DNA from: JAJDIA01 sp031555145
Lineage (GTDB): Bacteria > Bacteroidota > Bacteroidia > Bacteroidales > Tannerellaceae
Reading direction: 5' to 3'
Length of the DNA stretch: 22,679 nucleotides
NCBI GenBank assembly: GCA_031555145.1
Contig: JAVBUR010000087.1
Span: 1-22,679 of the forward strand
Shown here: one piece after another, positions 8,444-16,780 of the stretch
Layout: each line of letters starts with the position of its first letter
How positions within the stretch are numbered: the first letter of the stretch is position 1
Program-made: the position numbers and the translations under genes
Notes under the pieces: generated by a model
The model's database searches: none
What the model saw: the letters and a program-made list of their open reading frames with translations, nothing else
Told to the model about the DNA's origin: nothing

Positions 8444-10549
8444 ATGGATCAACAAGAACACACTGATCTAATGAGCCTACATGGATGTGGCATTGTTTCA
8501 ATTAATAATTTACTTATGGATGAAAGAATCACTACGAATGTTAACAAATACCTAAAGCCGACCTTGGCAGTTGCCGGGACGACCATCGCTGCGCTTTTGA
8601 ATGCGCAATCTCTTGGATTGGCGGCATTGCCATTTACGCTTGTTAGTAATATTGTAAGAAACGATTTAACAGGCGTTGAAATCATTGACAGACTGAAAAA
8701 CGTCAAACCGGATCATCTAAATCATGATGTCTTCAGAGTGTCTAAGTCGGCCGTCAAACTGGCACTGAAAGCCACGATCAATAAATATAATGTCGATATA
8801 AAAAACAGTATCTATCTGAAATCAAAAATCGACCATGTTTTTAAAGAAATCGATAGTGACAAATCATGGGAAAACTTAAAAATTGAAGATATTATTGAGT
8901 ATAACAACCAGCACCCTGAGAATTTGTCCATTTTCAACATCTTGTTTTTAGATGAGCTAAAAGACAAGTTCCCAGTGTTTAACAGCAGCGAGTTTGACAG
9001 CATTTTTCATGATTACTTTCATTTATATTTTGGCGAATATTTGAAGAAAGATCACTCTGCCTATATTTCACACGAGCAATCCATGCAAAGAATGATTTTA
9101 AATTCAGTCAATGACATACGTTCGTGTTTGGATGAAGACAAGATCACTGCGATTATAAAGAATAGCATCTCGCAGTATATTAATGAAATACCGACTGTAA
9201 ATGCCGACCCTGAAGTTCAGAAGGAATTTATAGAAGAACTAAAAAAAGTAAGCAGTTATTTTAAAGAAAAAGAAATAATAGAAATTTACAAAATAGAGAA
9301 CAATAAACTGCATATAGAAAATCATCCACACATAGAGGATTATGGACAACTACAAGCACTATTGCACGGGAAATACCAATTTAAGTGCATCAATGATCTA
9401 TACTATGTAGATGAGTTAAACGAAGAGACATTCGACTACCTCACCGGAAAATTAAAATATAATCAATTATTTACAAAGCGGATTGAGGAATTGACAAAAG
9501 AAAACTGCAAAGTAAACTATCGTAGTTTATATGAAGAGATCGAAGAAGAAGGGGAATCATGGTACAAAACGACTCTAACTTATGAAAAATATCAAAACAA
9601 AATGATATCAGAAAATTTTGCAGGAGTTATTGGCGAACAGCTCTCCCAATTATTTGCTATCGAAAGGAATACTGAAGTGAACAGGGAAATTCGAAACATG
9701 AATTATGTCAACCAGTGCCGATACGTAATAGAGCGAACACTCGATTTAATTCTATTCGCTTCTTTATCCCAACTCTGGGATGATGTATACGCCAAGAAAA
9801 TAGAGATCTCCGATAGACTCCCCTTTCGGAAATATTTTCAACTAAGAAAAGATAACATCACATTATTAGGATTCATACTCCAGATATATAAAGACCAACA
9901 ACAAGTCACCAACGCCTTGCTTATCGCTGACCTTCTTGCGATTGCTGACCAATTCGACGAGGATGGCGATTTTTGCAGGATACAAAATGAGTTACATAAA
10001 ATCGGTGATAATCCGACATTACTTGACTGTTATCTTGCCGAAAAACAGCTGACTGCCTTTTTCGAAAGACTACATTTCTTAGCGAATTACAAGACTATTT
10101 CCATGAAAAGAATAGATTGTTTAAAGGGGAAAAATATGGGTATCAATTATTTGCATCATCATAACCATGTCGGCCTAAACAAGAAAGCAAATATGTGTAA
10201 TGAAGTAGACAGTCCACTTTTTTCTTATTCCGTCTTACTATATAAGGGTACGGATTATACGAATAGTATAAATTTATGCCCTTTTGTGATTGATATTAAT
10301 GCGCTGGATTTTGACAGTTCCGTTTCTTGTATTGTCTTTTTCTATCAGATGGACCGCGATATGTCTTGTTTGGAATATCAGTGTTTAGAAAGAGGATACA
10401 GTAGAAAGAATATTTTCAGAATTGAAAAGATAGGAAATGAAAAAGAGAGAGGGCGTAATTTTTCTTCTTCCACTGAAGAGATGAAAGCATATAATAATCA
10501 TATTATATACATGGCATTTGAAGAAATCGAAAAACAACTATTCAAATAA
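8444..10549 (+). CDS. Unrecognised ~701-aa protein, partner of the STAND-WD40 gene
   Basis: I do not recognise a family. The frame is open from TTG codons at 8438 and 8441, but the ATG at 8444 (MDQQEHTDL) is the natural start. A second ATG at 8471 (MSLHGCGIV) is possible. Near the N-terminus, after LKPTLA, there is a hydrophobic stretch at about residues 40-65 (VAGTTIAALLNAQSLGLAAL) that could be a membrane or membrane-associating helix. The middle (~90-500) is rich in Lys, Glu, Asn and Ile and appears mostly helical. The last ~150 residues look like a compact mixed domain with several Cys (about 570-700, including NLCPFVIDINALDFDSS and MSCLEYQCLERGY). No nuclease, protease, TIR or pore motif could be identified. 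The gene ends 9 nt before the STAND gene, so the two are co-translated and probably work together. The AT-rich composition contrasts with the sugar locus and pyrG, suggesting transfer. Confidence 0.85.
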   Translation: MDQQEHTDLMSLHGCGIVSINNLLMDERITTNVNKYLKPTLAVAGTTIAALLNAQSLGLAALPFTLVSNIVRNDLTGVEIIDRLKNVKPDHLNHDVFRVSKSAVKLALKATINKYNVDIKNSIYLKSKIDHVFKEIDSDKSWENLKIEDIIEYNNQHPENLSIFNILFLDELKDKFPVFNSSEFDSIFHDYFHLYFGEYLKKDHSAYISHEQSMQRMILNSVNDIRSCLDEDKITAIIKNSISQYINEIPTVNADPEVQKEFIEELKKVSSYFKEKEIIEIYKIENNKLHIENHPHIEDYGQLQALLHGKYQFKCINDLYYVDELNEETFDYLTGKLKYNQLFTKRIEELTKENCKVNYRSLYEEIEEEGESWYKTTLTYEKYQNKMISENFAGVIGEQLSQLFAIERNTEVNREIRNMNYVNQCRYVIERTLDLILFASLSQLWDDVYAKKIEISDRLPFRKYFQLRKDNITLLGFILQIYKDQQQVTNALLIADLLAIADQFDEDGDFCRIQNELHKIGDNPTLLDCYLAEKQLTAFFERLHFLANYKTISMKRIDCLKGKNMGINYLHHHNHVGLNKKANMCNEVDSPLFSYSVLLYKGTDYTNSINLCPFVIDINALDFDSSVSCIVFFYQMDRDMSCLEYQCLERGYSRKNIFRIEKIGNEKERGRNFSSSTEEMKAYNNHIIYMAFEEIEKQLFK

Positions 10550-10558
10550 ATACGAACA

Positions 10559-13500
10559 ATGAGCAACAATAAAAGATATCCATTTAAGTATTTAGATTCT
10601 TATACCCGCGAAGATGGAGATGTATACTTCGGTCGGGAAAAAGAAGTAGAGAAACTGTATGAAATGACATTTCAGTCCAATTTGTTACTTATTTATGGTG
10701 CATCAGGGACAGGTAAGACAAGCCTCATTCAGTGTGGATTGGCCAATTGCCTTGAAACATACAACTGGTTGCCCTTGACTATTAGACGAAACGCCGATAT
10801 TAACCAATCGCTTGAATATGCTCTAAACAAGGCCATTGAGAGTAAGGATGAGGATAAGGGTAAAAGCTACAACTCTTTGTCACTTGTCCAGAAAATAGAA
10901 GTCTTACGAATGAAATATTTCAGACCTGTCTATCTAATTTTTGATCAGTTTGAAGAACTTTATATTGGAGAGAATAAAAAGGAACAAGAAATTTTCTATC
11001 AAAGCATCAAAGAACTGCTATTGTTGAATCAGCATGTCAAAGTGATCATTTCAATGCGCGAGGAATATTTGGCTCATTTGTACGATTTTGAAAAAATTGT
11101 ACCGGTTATTTTGAGGAAGAAATTGCGCGTAGAAGCGATGAGCCGCGAGAATATTAAAGAGGTATTAGATGGTATTGGAAAGAATAGTTTAGTCTCATTT
11201 AAAGAGGAAGAGAGTGATGACTTTATCGATAAGATTTTCGAACGATTGGGTGCAGGTACAGATGGATTGGATTTGCCCAGCTTACAGATTTTGTTTGATA
11301 AACTATATCTGAACATAACGAATGATCGCAGCTATTCATCCGGAGCCGAATTTAGCATCACTAGATTTGAGGAGATGGGTGATTTTGGAGATGTTTTATT
11401 GGACTTACTAAAATCATTAGTAAAAAAATGCGAAGTAAAATATGGAATAAAAGATATATATATATGGAGTACCCTCACTCAATTAACAACTTTGCAGGGG
11501 ACGAAACAAGCTCGCTCGAAAACAGAGATTCAGGTAGAAGGTCTTCGTGAGAACGAACGGGATAAAATATTGTCAATCTTTGAGTCGGAGAGGATCCTGC
11601 TTGCGAATGGACAGGGCAAATATGAATTCAGGCATGATGCGCTAGCTAAGCGCGTTTATGACAATAATGAAGTAAAAATAAAGATAGAGGAGCAGTTACA
11701 GCGAAAAGTAGAAGACAAAGAGTCTTTAACGGAAACTTTTCTTAATGACATTGATCGAAACCGCAAAGAGTTAAATATTAGCAATGTACAAGAAAAATGG
11801 ATTGCCAAAAGCAGGGCGAAAAACAAAAAGGAAAAACGAATTAAGACCGCAGTTATCATATCTGTGTTATCTGCATTTTTACTACTAATTATTTTATGGA
11901 GTATCTCTATTAATAAAAAGAATAATTCACTATTAACAAGCCAATCATTGTTATTGTCCGAATTAGCCCTTCAGCAATTGGAAAGTGGCGATGCGACAAC
12001 AGCCTTGATGCTTGCATTAGAAGCTTTACCTAAAAGCACTCAGGAAAGAGGCAGGTCCTTTGCGCAAAGAGCAGAAGGGGCCTTGCGCGCAATTGGTTTG
12101 TATTTGGAAAACAGTCGGTATAAGTCTCTGTCAATAGTAAAAAACCCGGATGGATTCTTGCATAAATTAGAATTTAATCCTCAACATAGCCATATTTTTC
12201 TGACAGTGGGAGGAAATGATATACACGTATGGGACTCGAACAATGGGAACAAAATCTTGCAAATAATACATACTTCAAGTGTCAATTCTGCAGTATTCAG
12301 CAATGATGGGGAACGAATTCTATTTTCGTCGCTCGACGGAGTGTTTAAACTGTGGAGTATCGTAGAAAATAAAGAAATTGCCTCTTTCGACAAAGTGGAA
12401 ATGAATCTTCAACCAAATCCCTTACTTAGTCCGGATGATTCATACATCGCTACATATCCTCATGAAAAATCAGCCAAAATATGGGATGCCAAAACCGGTG
12501 ATTTTTATTTTGAAATACCTTCAATCGATCAAATTTCATCCATGAAATTCAGTATTGATGGGGAAAAAATATTTATTTCATCAGGTCAAAAAATAAAGGT
12601 GTGGGATTTGTATAATAAAAAAGAACTTTATTCGTTGAAAGGTTCGCTTGAAGTATTTGGATATGGATCGAGGATGAATCAAAACGGGAAGAAAATACTC
12701 GTTCATGAGCAAGACTCTCACAGAAATATAGCTTCGCCTGTGGAGTTTGTTAAAGTTGTAGATGTAGAAACGGGATCTTGCATTAATAAAATAGAAACGC
12801 AAAAATATATTAAAGAATTCTTTTTTTCTCCTGACAATTCACAGATTGTCTTATGTTTAGATGATGCGATTGATGTTTTTGATACAGAAACTTGCGAAAA
12901 ATTAAAAACGATACAATTAGATTACAATCGATCATTATTTAATGTATTGGAATACAGCCCTTCCAATAAATACATTTGTTTGGGGACTGGTAAAGACCTT
13001 ATTCTTTTCGATGCAAAGACAGGGGTAGAAGAAGGGCGTTTGAACGACTTGTTTAATGCAGGAGACGGAATCCGATCTATTTCATTTAGCAAGGATGAGA
13101 CCAAAGTGATTTTTATTTCAAACGAAAATACGGCCAGAGTCTGGGATTGGCGAACAAACGAAATATTTACATTACGTGGCCATCAACGTCCTCTTTGGAT
13201 TGCGGAATATAATCCGGTGGGAGACAGAATCATTACTGCATCCGAGGATAAAACTATTCGCATATGGAATACAGAATCGAATGATTCGGTATTTCCCAAA
13301 GATACGATATCTAGTTATTATGGCATAAATACATTTAGTCCTAATGGCAAATACTTTCTCTATCAATCAGGAACAAAAAATATCAGTCTATACAACTATA
13401 ATACGTTTAACAAATTATTTGATTTAAGGATAGAAGAGGTCGGTTCATTTAATGCCAAATTCAGCCCTGACAGTAAAAAACTATTAACTTCTTTTCCAAT

Positions 13501-14506
13501 GACATCACAGTTGTGGGATTTGGAGTCAGGAAATATCGTTCATTCTTGGGGATCGAATATGTGTACCTTCAACTTCAGTCCGGACAGTAAAAAAATCATT
13601 GGAATCAGCTCTTCTCAAGTGATAGAGTGGAATTTAGATGATCAATACAAGCAAACAATTATTTCGGAAGGGAATAGAAATTACGAATTTGCCGACTATT
13701 CTCCTGACAATAAACGGATCGTTTTTCAGTATCGATTTCGAGATGACAACTATACAGGTAATCACTATACTAATAACTGCACCGCCACGCATTTCTTAGA
13801 TTCAAAAAGTCATGAAGAGGTATTTGTTCTTAATGACACATGCTATTCTCATTTTCTTTTCAATCCGAATGGTTCGCAGTTTATCCTATATAATGACATA
13901 AATAACATGGGATATAAAAAAATAAGATTATATAACCTTAGTAATTTTGAGCTTAAAAAGGAGTTGGATGACGATATTTGGTTTACAAATATCAACTATA
14001 CGAATACAGGCAATCGACTTATTGCCTCTTCTTCCGGTAGCTTTCGATTATGGGATACGTTCAATGGACAGGAAATAATAGTTCCTGAAGAGTACAATAT
14101 TTCAAACCAAGTAGTCCTTAGCAATGATGGCGAGAGAATCATAATTTGCTCTGGGTATGGACCTGTTACGATTTGGAACTCAACCGATGGAAGCAAAATC
14201 GCTCATCTGGGAGGACATCTGGGTTGGGTATGGTATCAAGAGTTAAATCATAAATATGCCCTAACGCCATCTGACAAACAGTTAATACTGTGGGATATGG
14301 AAACTTACAAAAAGGCACTTACACTCAAGGGTTATAACACAGTGATTAGTAATCCTGTTGATAATTCAGTATTGTTGGAAACAGATAGGGAATTTATTAA
14401 ATGGAAATTCCCAGAGATAGACACGTTGATAAACAAATACCGGGAATATTTAGCTCCACGTACATTAACAAGCGAGGAGAGGGAGGAATATCTATTAAGC
14501 CTATAA
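10559..14506 (+). CDS. nSTAND1-type NTPase with transmembrane helix and WD40-like propeller repeats
   Basis: This 1315-aa protein opens with the nSTAND1-type entry PFKYLDSYTREDGDVYFGRE. Walker A follows at 47-54 (GASGTGKT), Walker B at 125-134 (YLIFDQFEEL) and a sensor Arg near 167 (IISMREEYL). A winged-helix part at about 280-375 ends in the STAND-like FRHDALAKRV. After a charged linker comes one transmembrane helix (~430-450, AVIISVLSAFLLLIILWSI). Next is the helical ELALQQLESGDATTALMLALEALP segment that usually joins this NTPase to WD40 repeats. From ~530 to 1290 there are a dozen or more degenerate WD-like blades ending in motifs such as VWDSNNG, IWDAKTG, VWDWRTN, LWDLESG and LWDTFNG, enough for about two propellers. 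STAND proteins act as ATP-dependent switches that oligomerise on sensing a ligand; the repeats would be the sensor. The membrane anchor and the partner gene 9 nt upstream suggest a two-component defence or stress module. The target is unknown. Confidence 0.9.
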   Translation: MSNNKRYPFKYLDSYTREDGDVYFGREKEVEKLYEMTFQSNLLLIYGASGTGKTSLIQCGLANCLETYNWLPLTIRRNADINQSLEYALNKAIESKDEDKGKSYNSLSLVQKIEVLRMKYFRPVYLIFDQFEELYIGENKKEQEIFYQSIKELLLLNQHVKVIISMREEYLAHLYDFEKIVPVILRKKLRVEAMSRENIKEVLDGIGKNSLVSFKEEESDDFIDKIFERLGAGTDGLDLPSLQILFDKLYLNITNDRSYSSGAEFSITRFEEMGDFGDVLLDLLKSLVKKCEVKYGIKDIYIWSTLTQLTTLQGTKQARSKTEIQVEGLRENERDKILSIFESERILLANGQGKYEFRHDALAKRVYDNNEVKIKIEEQLQRKVEDKESLTETFLNDIDRNRKELNISNVQEKWIAKSRAKNKKEKRIKTAVIISVLSAFLLLIILWSISINKKNNSLLTSQSLLLSELALQQLESGDATTALMLALEALPKSTQERGRSFAQRAEGALRAIGLYLENSRYKSLSIVKNPDGFLHKLEFNPQHSHIFLTVGGNDIHVWDSNNGNKILQIIHTSSVNSAVFSNDGERILFSSLDGVFKLWSIVENKEIASFDKVEMNLQPNPLLSPDDSYIATYPHEKSAKIWDAKTGDFYFEIPSIDQISSMKFSIDGEKIFISSGQKIKVWDLYNKKELYSLKGSLEVFGYGSRMNQNGKKILVHEQDSHRNIASPVEFVKVVDVETGSCINKIETQKYIKEFFFSPDNSQIVLCLDDAIDVFDTETCEKLKTIQLDYNRSLFNVLEYSPSNKYICLGTGKDLILFDAKTGVEEGRLNDLFNAGDGIRSISFSKDETKVIFISNENTARVWDWRTNEIFTLRGHQRPLWIAEYNPVGDRIITASEDKTIRIWNTESNDSVFPKDTISSYYGINTFSPNGKYFLYQSGTKNISLYNYNTFNKLFDLRIEEVGSFNAKFSPDSKKLLTSFPMTSQLWDLESGNIVHSWGSNMCTFNFSPDSKKIIGISSSQVIEWNLDDQYKQTIISEGNRNYEFADYSPDNKRIVFQYRFRDDNYTGNHYTNNCTATHFLDSKSHEEVFVLNDTCYSHFLFNPNGSQFILYNDINNMGYKKIRLYNLSNFELKKELDDDIWFTNINYTNTGNRLIASSSGSFRLWDTFNGQEIIVPEEYNISNQVVLSNDGERIIICSGYGPVTIWNSTDGSKIAHLGGHLGWVWYQELNHKYALTPSDKQLILWDMETYKKALTLKGYNTVISNPVDNSVLLETDREFIKWKFPEIDTLINKYREYLAPRTLTSEEREEYLLSL

Positions 14507-14926
14507 AACTACTAACTGACTAAAATCATCAAACATTTTGTCCCGGTTTTCTCGGTCAGCCGACAGGACATGCTTGCCCTTTGAGCCCTTCATGTTTTCC
14601 CGCAAGGGTAGAAAAAACAGAGAAAGGAGGAGAAATTCGAACACATTTTCTGATTTCTTAAGTATCGGAAGGATATAGGGATACAGAAGGAATGATAAAG
14701 GGGGCGTTTGCGGTCGTTTGCATTCACTTTGCGGCACTCTGCGGTTGCCTGCGCCGCAAATCGAAAATCGACTCGAATAGTATTTGCAACTTGCATTCGA
14801 TTTCCAGATGACGGTTGGATGGACCGGTCTCCACACAGGTCGTTGGGAATGGACAACTATTTATTAACCTGTTCGAAGACCTATTAAAAATGAAAGAAGG
14901 GTTCAGGGCACAAAAAAGATTTAATT
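14507..14926. other. Non-coding region between the STAND gene and the DUF6266-like gene
   Basis: No convincing gene is visible; the short minus-strand frames here lack any recognisable protein character. The first half is AT-rich like the STAND unit. The part from about 14700 is more GC-rich, with repeated TGCGG words and an 8-bp-stem hairpin at 14728-14760. A weaker stem (TGTCC at 14539-14543, GGACA at 14566-14570) lies near the stop codon. No clear TAnnTTTG box was found for the downstream gene. Confidence 0.4.
14728..14760. terminator. Hairpin with 8-bp perfect stem
   Basis: TTTGCGGC at 14728-14735 pairs with GCCGCAAA at 14753-14760 around a 17-nt loop. No T-run follows on the plus strand, so the terminator role is uncertain. 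It could equally be a structured RNA or a binding site. Confidence 0.3.
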
Positions 14927-16000
14927 ATGGCAACTGTAAACAGTAATGCAATTGGGAAAAGTAGCGGCTCAGCCGGGGTTTTAACGTATCGGACTTTGCG
15001 TGGACGTACGATCGTCTCTGCGCGGATCGTATCGAATAATAGCCGTACGGAGCGGCAAGTGCGGCATCGGGCCGGCTTTACGGAGGTGCAACGTCTTGGG
15101 AAAGCACTCAAACGGGTCATTGAGGTTGGTTTCGATAAGACGGCGTTTGGTTCGGCGAATAATAATTTCTTTAAACAGAATAGGGCTTATCTGGAGTATG
15201 TCCGTGAAAAGGGAGGGATGGAGAAACATTCAGCACCTTTGTATAATCTTTGGGAGGCGCTCCGCGACAAGCAGATCAAGGGAATAGTTGTTGCGGCGCT
15301 GGGAGAAGAGGAAGTGACAGCTACTTTCCGCTGGGACGATAAAGGGGCGCCTGTGGCAGAGGTGACGCATTACCAGGATTTCCAGGTGGGCGACAGTGTG
15401 ACGTTTGCGTTTGGGGTCACGGGACTTTTCTACAGTAAGCGGGTATCACGGGTGGTGATGGTCGAAAAGGTGTTGGCCGAAACGGATATTGCGGGTCTGG
15501 CGAACAAGCAACTTGGGGTATTTGACAAGGATAGCTGTCCGGAGTTGGATTTCCGGGGGCTTCTGTCGGAGGGTATGGAAGATATATGTGTAGTGGCGGC
15601 GGCTATTGTGACGGCGCCGAATGGGGGACGGTCTACGTCTTATTTCTCGGCGATGGCTGTGTGTCCGGTGGTCTGCACGGTTTCGGAGCACAGGTATCTT
15701 GATGGTGGAAAGATGGAGGTGATGTTTGCGTCGGCTGAGGTATTCCCGGCGGCGCTTAGCCGGGATGCCATAGGAGCGTCGCTATGCTTTCCAGGGTTGA
15801 CGGGTAGTCAGTCGTATGTGGTGACGGACTTCGTAAAAGATGGACAGGGGCAGCCGATAGGGCTTGTGGTGGAAGACCAGATTGGGCACGACTATAGTAT
15901 AGAACCGTTGGGTGGTGACTCTGAGCCTTGTTCTCTTTCCAAGGACGGACAGGTGATCGCGCTGATAGGCGGGCTGAAAACGCCGGAACTGATGGCGTGA
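14927..16000 (+). CDS. DUF6266-like protein of unknown function
   Basis: This 357-aa protein has no signal peptide or membrane segment. The first 100 residues recall the DUF6266 family of Bacteroidetes: a Gly/Ser-rich opening (NAIGKSSGSAGVLTYRTLRG), a basic stretch (RTERQVRHRAGF) and NNNFFKQNRAY. Assignment is by memory of the family style and is tentative. The remainder is beta-rich, with alternating hydrophobic residues over about 110-350. DUF6266-type genes occur in many copies per genome with no known role. An extra 140-nt fragment of this very gene is found at 17935-18074, 135 of 140 bases identical, so the gene takes part in local duplication. It is more GC-rich than both flanking modules and ends in a hairpin terminator. 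Start: the ATG at 14927 is the first in frame; upstream sequence is AT-rich without a Shine-Dalgarno. Confidence 0.7.
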   Translation: MATVNSNAIGKSSGSAGVLTYRTLRGRTIVSARIVSNNSRTERQVRHRAGFTEVQRLGKALKRVIEVGFDKTAFGSANNNFFKQNRAYLEYVREKGGMEKHSAPLYNLWEALRDKQIKGIVVAALGEEEVTATFRWDDKGAPVAEVTHYQDFQVGDSVTFAFGVTGLFYSKRVSRVVMVEKVLAETDIAGLANKQLGVFDKDSCPELDFRGLLSEGMEDICVVAAAIVTAPNGGRSTSYFSAMAVCPVVCTVSEHRYLDGGKMEVMFASAEVFPAALSRDAIGASLCFPGLTGSQSYVVTDFVKDGQGQPIGLVVEDQIGHDYSIEPLGGDSEPCSLSKDGQVIALIGGLKTPELMA

Positions 16001-16038
16001 TTGAGAAAAATGAATAAGTAATAATCAAAAAGAGGAGG

Positions 16039-16079
16039 AACCGGGGAAGGCTGGAAGGCGTTCTCCGGTTTCTTATGTT
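16039..16079 (+). terminator. Hairpin terminator after the DUF6266-like gene
   Basis: AACCGGGGAA at 16039-16048 pairs with TTCTCCGGTT at 16061-16070 (10 bp, one G-U pair, 12-nt loop), followed by TTCTTATGTT. The right arm and tail are repeated at 18071-18095 in the scar. Confidence 0.65.
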
Positions 16080-16158
16080 ATAGGGGACTATGCGTTATTT
16101 TATTTTTTCACCATGCTTGTTGTACTTATAAAAAGTTCTATTTTTAGGCAAAGTGGAT

Positions 16159-16293
16159 CACTACTGACCAACTAATTTTTTCACTACTTTAACCCCTGTT
16201 GTTTTTAGTTTTCGTCAAAAACAAAATTGTAACACCGGGGTAGAATTGCAAGGGAGTAGTCCCTTTTCTTAAATTTTTAGTCGATCAGTAGTG
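16159..16293. repeat. Short inverted repeat upstream of the peptide gene
   Basis: CACTACTGA at 16159-16167 is the exact reverse complement of TCAGTAGTG at 16285-16293. Each copy also has GATC overlapping its left side. The 117 nt between them are AT-rich and non-coding, with a further TCACTACTT at 16191. The rest of 16081-16411 shows no gene. The pair could be an operator or the edge of an inserted segment. Confidence 0.45.
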
Positions 16294-16411
16294 TAACGTA
16301 ATATGCTGACTAATAGTAAAAATCAAAAAGCAAGTTCTTATGAGTTTAGTCTGTCAATAGTGCTTTTTCATCTTTTCAGCCGTTTTTTTAACTTATTTTA
16401 TGTGCTTTTTT

Positions 16412-16442
16412 TTAGCCTTTTTCTAGATACATGCTATATTTG
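16412..16442 (+). promoter_or_regulatory. Promoter of the cysteine-rich peptide gene
   Basis: TATATTTG at 16435-16442 is a perfect -7 box of the Bacteroidetes type. TTAG at 16412-16415, at the end of a T-rich run, lies 19 nt upstream as a poor -33 box. Transcription would start near 16449, leaving a leader of about 87 nt before the ATG at 16536, unusually long next to the STAND unit leader. Confidence 0.6.
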
Positions 16443-16535
16443 CATTGTTTATATGTGTTCTCGCAAATCCATCGGAAGGATGCTATTATACATAAGTTTT
16501 TAAATAAATTATAGTATTAACAATTATTTTGTATT

Positions 16536-16709
16536 ATGAAGAAAATCAATTTGAAAGGACTTTCGGAAGTTCTAAGTGAAAAAGAAATGAAAAATGTAAT
16601 AGCCGGAAGCGGTAGTGATTGTTCAAAAAATGCCTGCGGAGGAAGTAAGCCCGCGTGTTGTGATCCACAATGGAATTGGTGTGTTAATGGTTATTGTAAA
16701 AGTCGATAA
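16536..16709 (+). CDS. GG-leader, six-cysteine peptide precursor (57 aa)
   Basis: This is a small gene easily missed by annotation. The leader, MKKINLKGLSEVLSEKEMKN followed by VIAGS, matches the Bacteroidales GG-type natural-product precursor style (LKGLSE-x-LS-x-KEMKNV, then a G-rich cleavage site). Here the usual GG is AG at 23-24. The predicted core, residues 25-57, holds six cysteines at 29, 34, 41, 42, 49 and 54. The pattern is C-x4-C-x6-CC-x6-C-x4-C, the same C-C-CC-C-C order as inhibitor cystine knot peptides. The core also has a Gly-Gly, two Trp and a basic end. The peptide is probably exported after cleavage by a C39-type peptidase transporter, but none is encoded nearby. It has its own promoter and a strong terminator 9 nt after the stop. 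A thioredoxin-fold protein gene follows. The function is unknown: bacteriocin, toxin or signal peptide are all possible. Confidence 0.85.
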   Translation: MKKINLKGLSEVLSEKEMKNVIAGSGSDCSKNACGGSKPACCDPQWNWCVNGYCKSR

Positions 16710-16717
16710 ACATTCAT

Positions 16718-16750
16718 AAAGCAGGAAATTTATTCTTGCTTTTATTTTTT
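16718..16750 (+). terminator. Intrinsic terminator after the peptide gene
   Basis: AAAGCAGGAA at 16718-16727 pairs with TTCTTGCTTT at 16733-16742 (10 bp, one G-U pair) around the 5-nt loop ATTTA. A T-rich tail continues to 16750. It begins 9 nt after the peptide stop, so most transcripts should end here. Read-through would supply the downstream thioredoxin-fold gene, giving much more peptide mRNA than partner mRNA. Confidence 0.8.
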
Positions 16751-16780
16751 ATTAAAATTAAGCACATTAATGTTTTGCAA

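Noticed and set aside
14507..14836. Minus-strand small genes after the STAND gene
   Set aside because: Their translations show no consistent protein character, and two overlapping frames compete with equal support.
16303..16503. A 66-aa hydrophobic frame upstream of the peptide gene
   Set aside because: It covers the likely promoter of the peptide gene and its Phe/Leu-rich sequence is what an AT-rich T-run stretch gives by chance; no ribosome site or family likeness was seen.
16736..16780. TTG start giving a 388-aa thioredoxin-fold protein
   Set aside because: The TTG falls within the terminator hairpin and the added residues precede a normal signal peptide that starts at the ATG at 16781.
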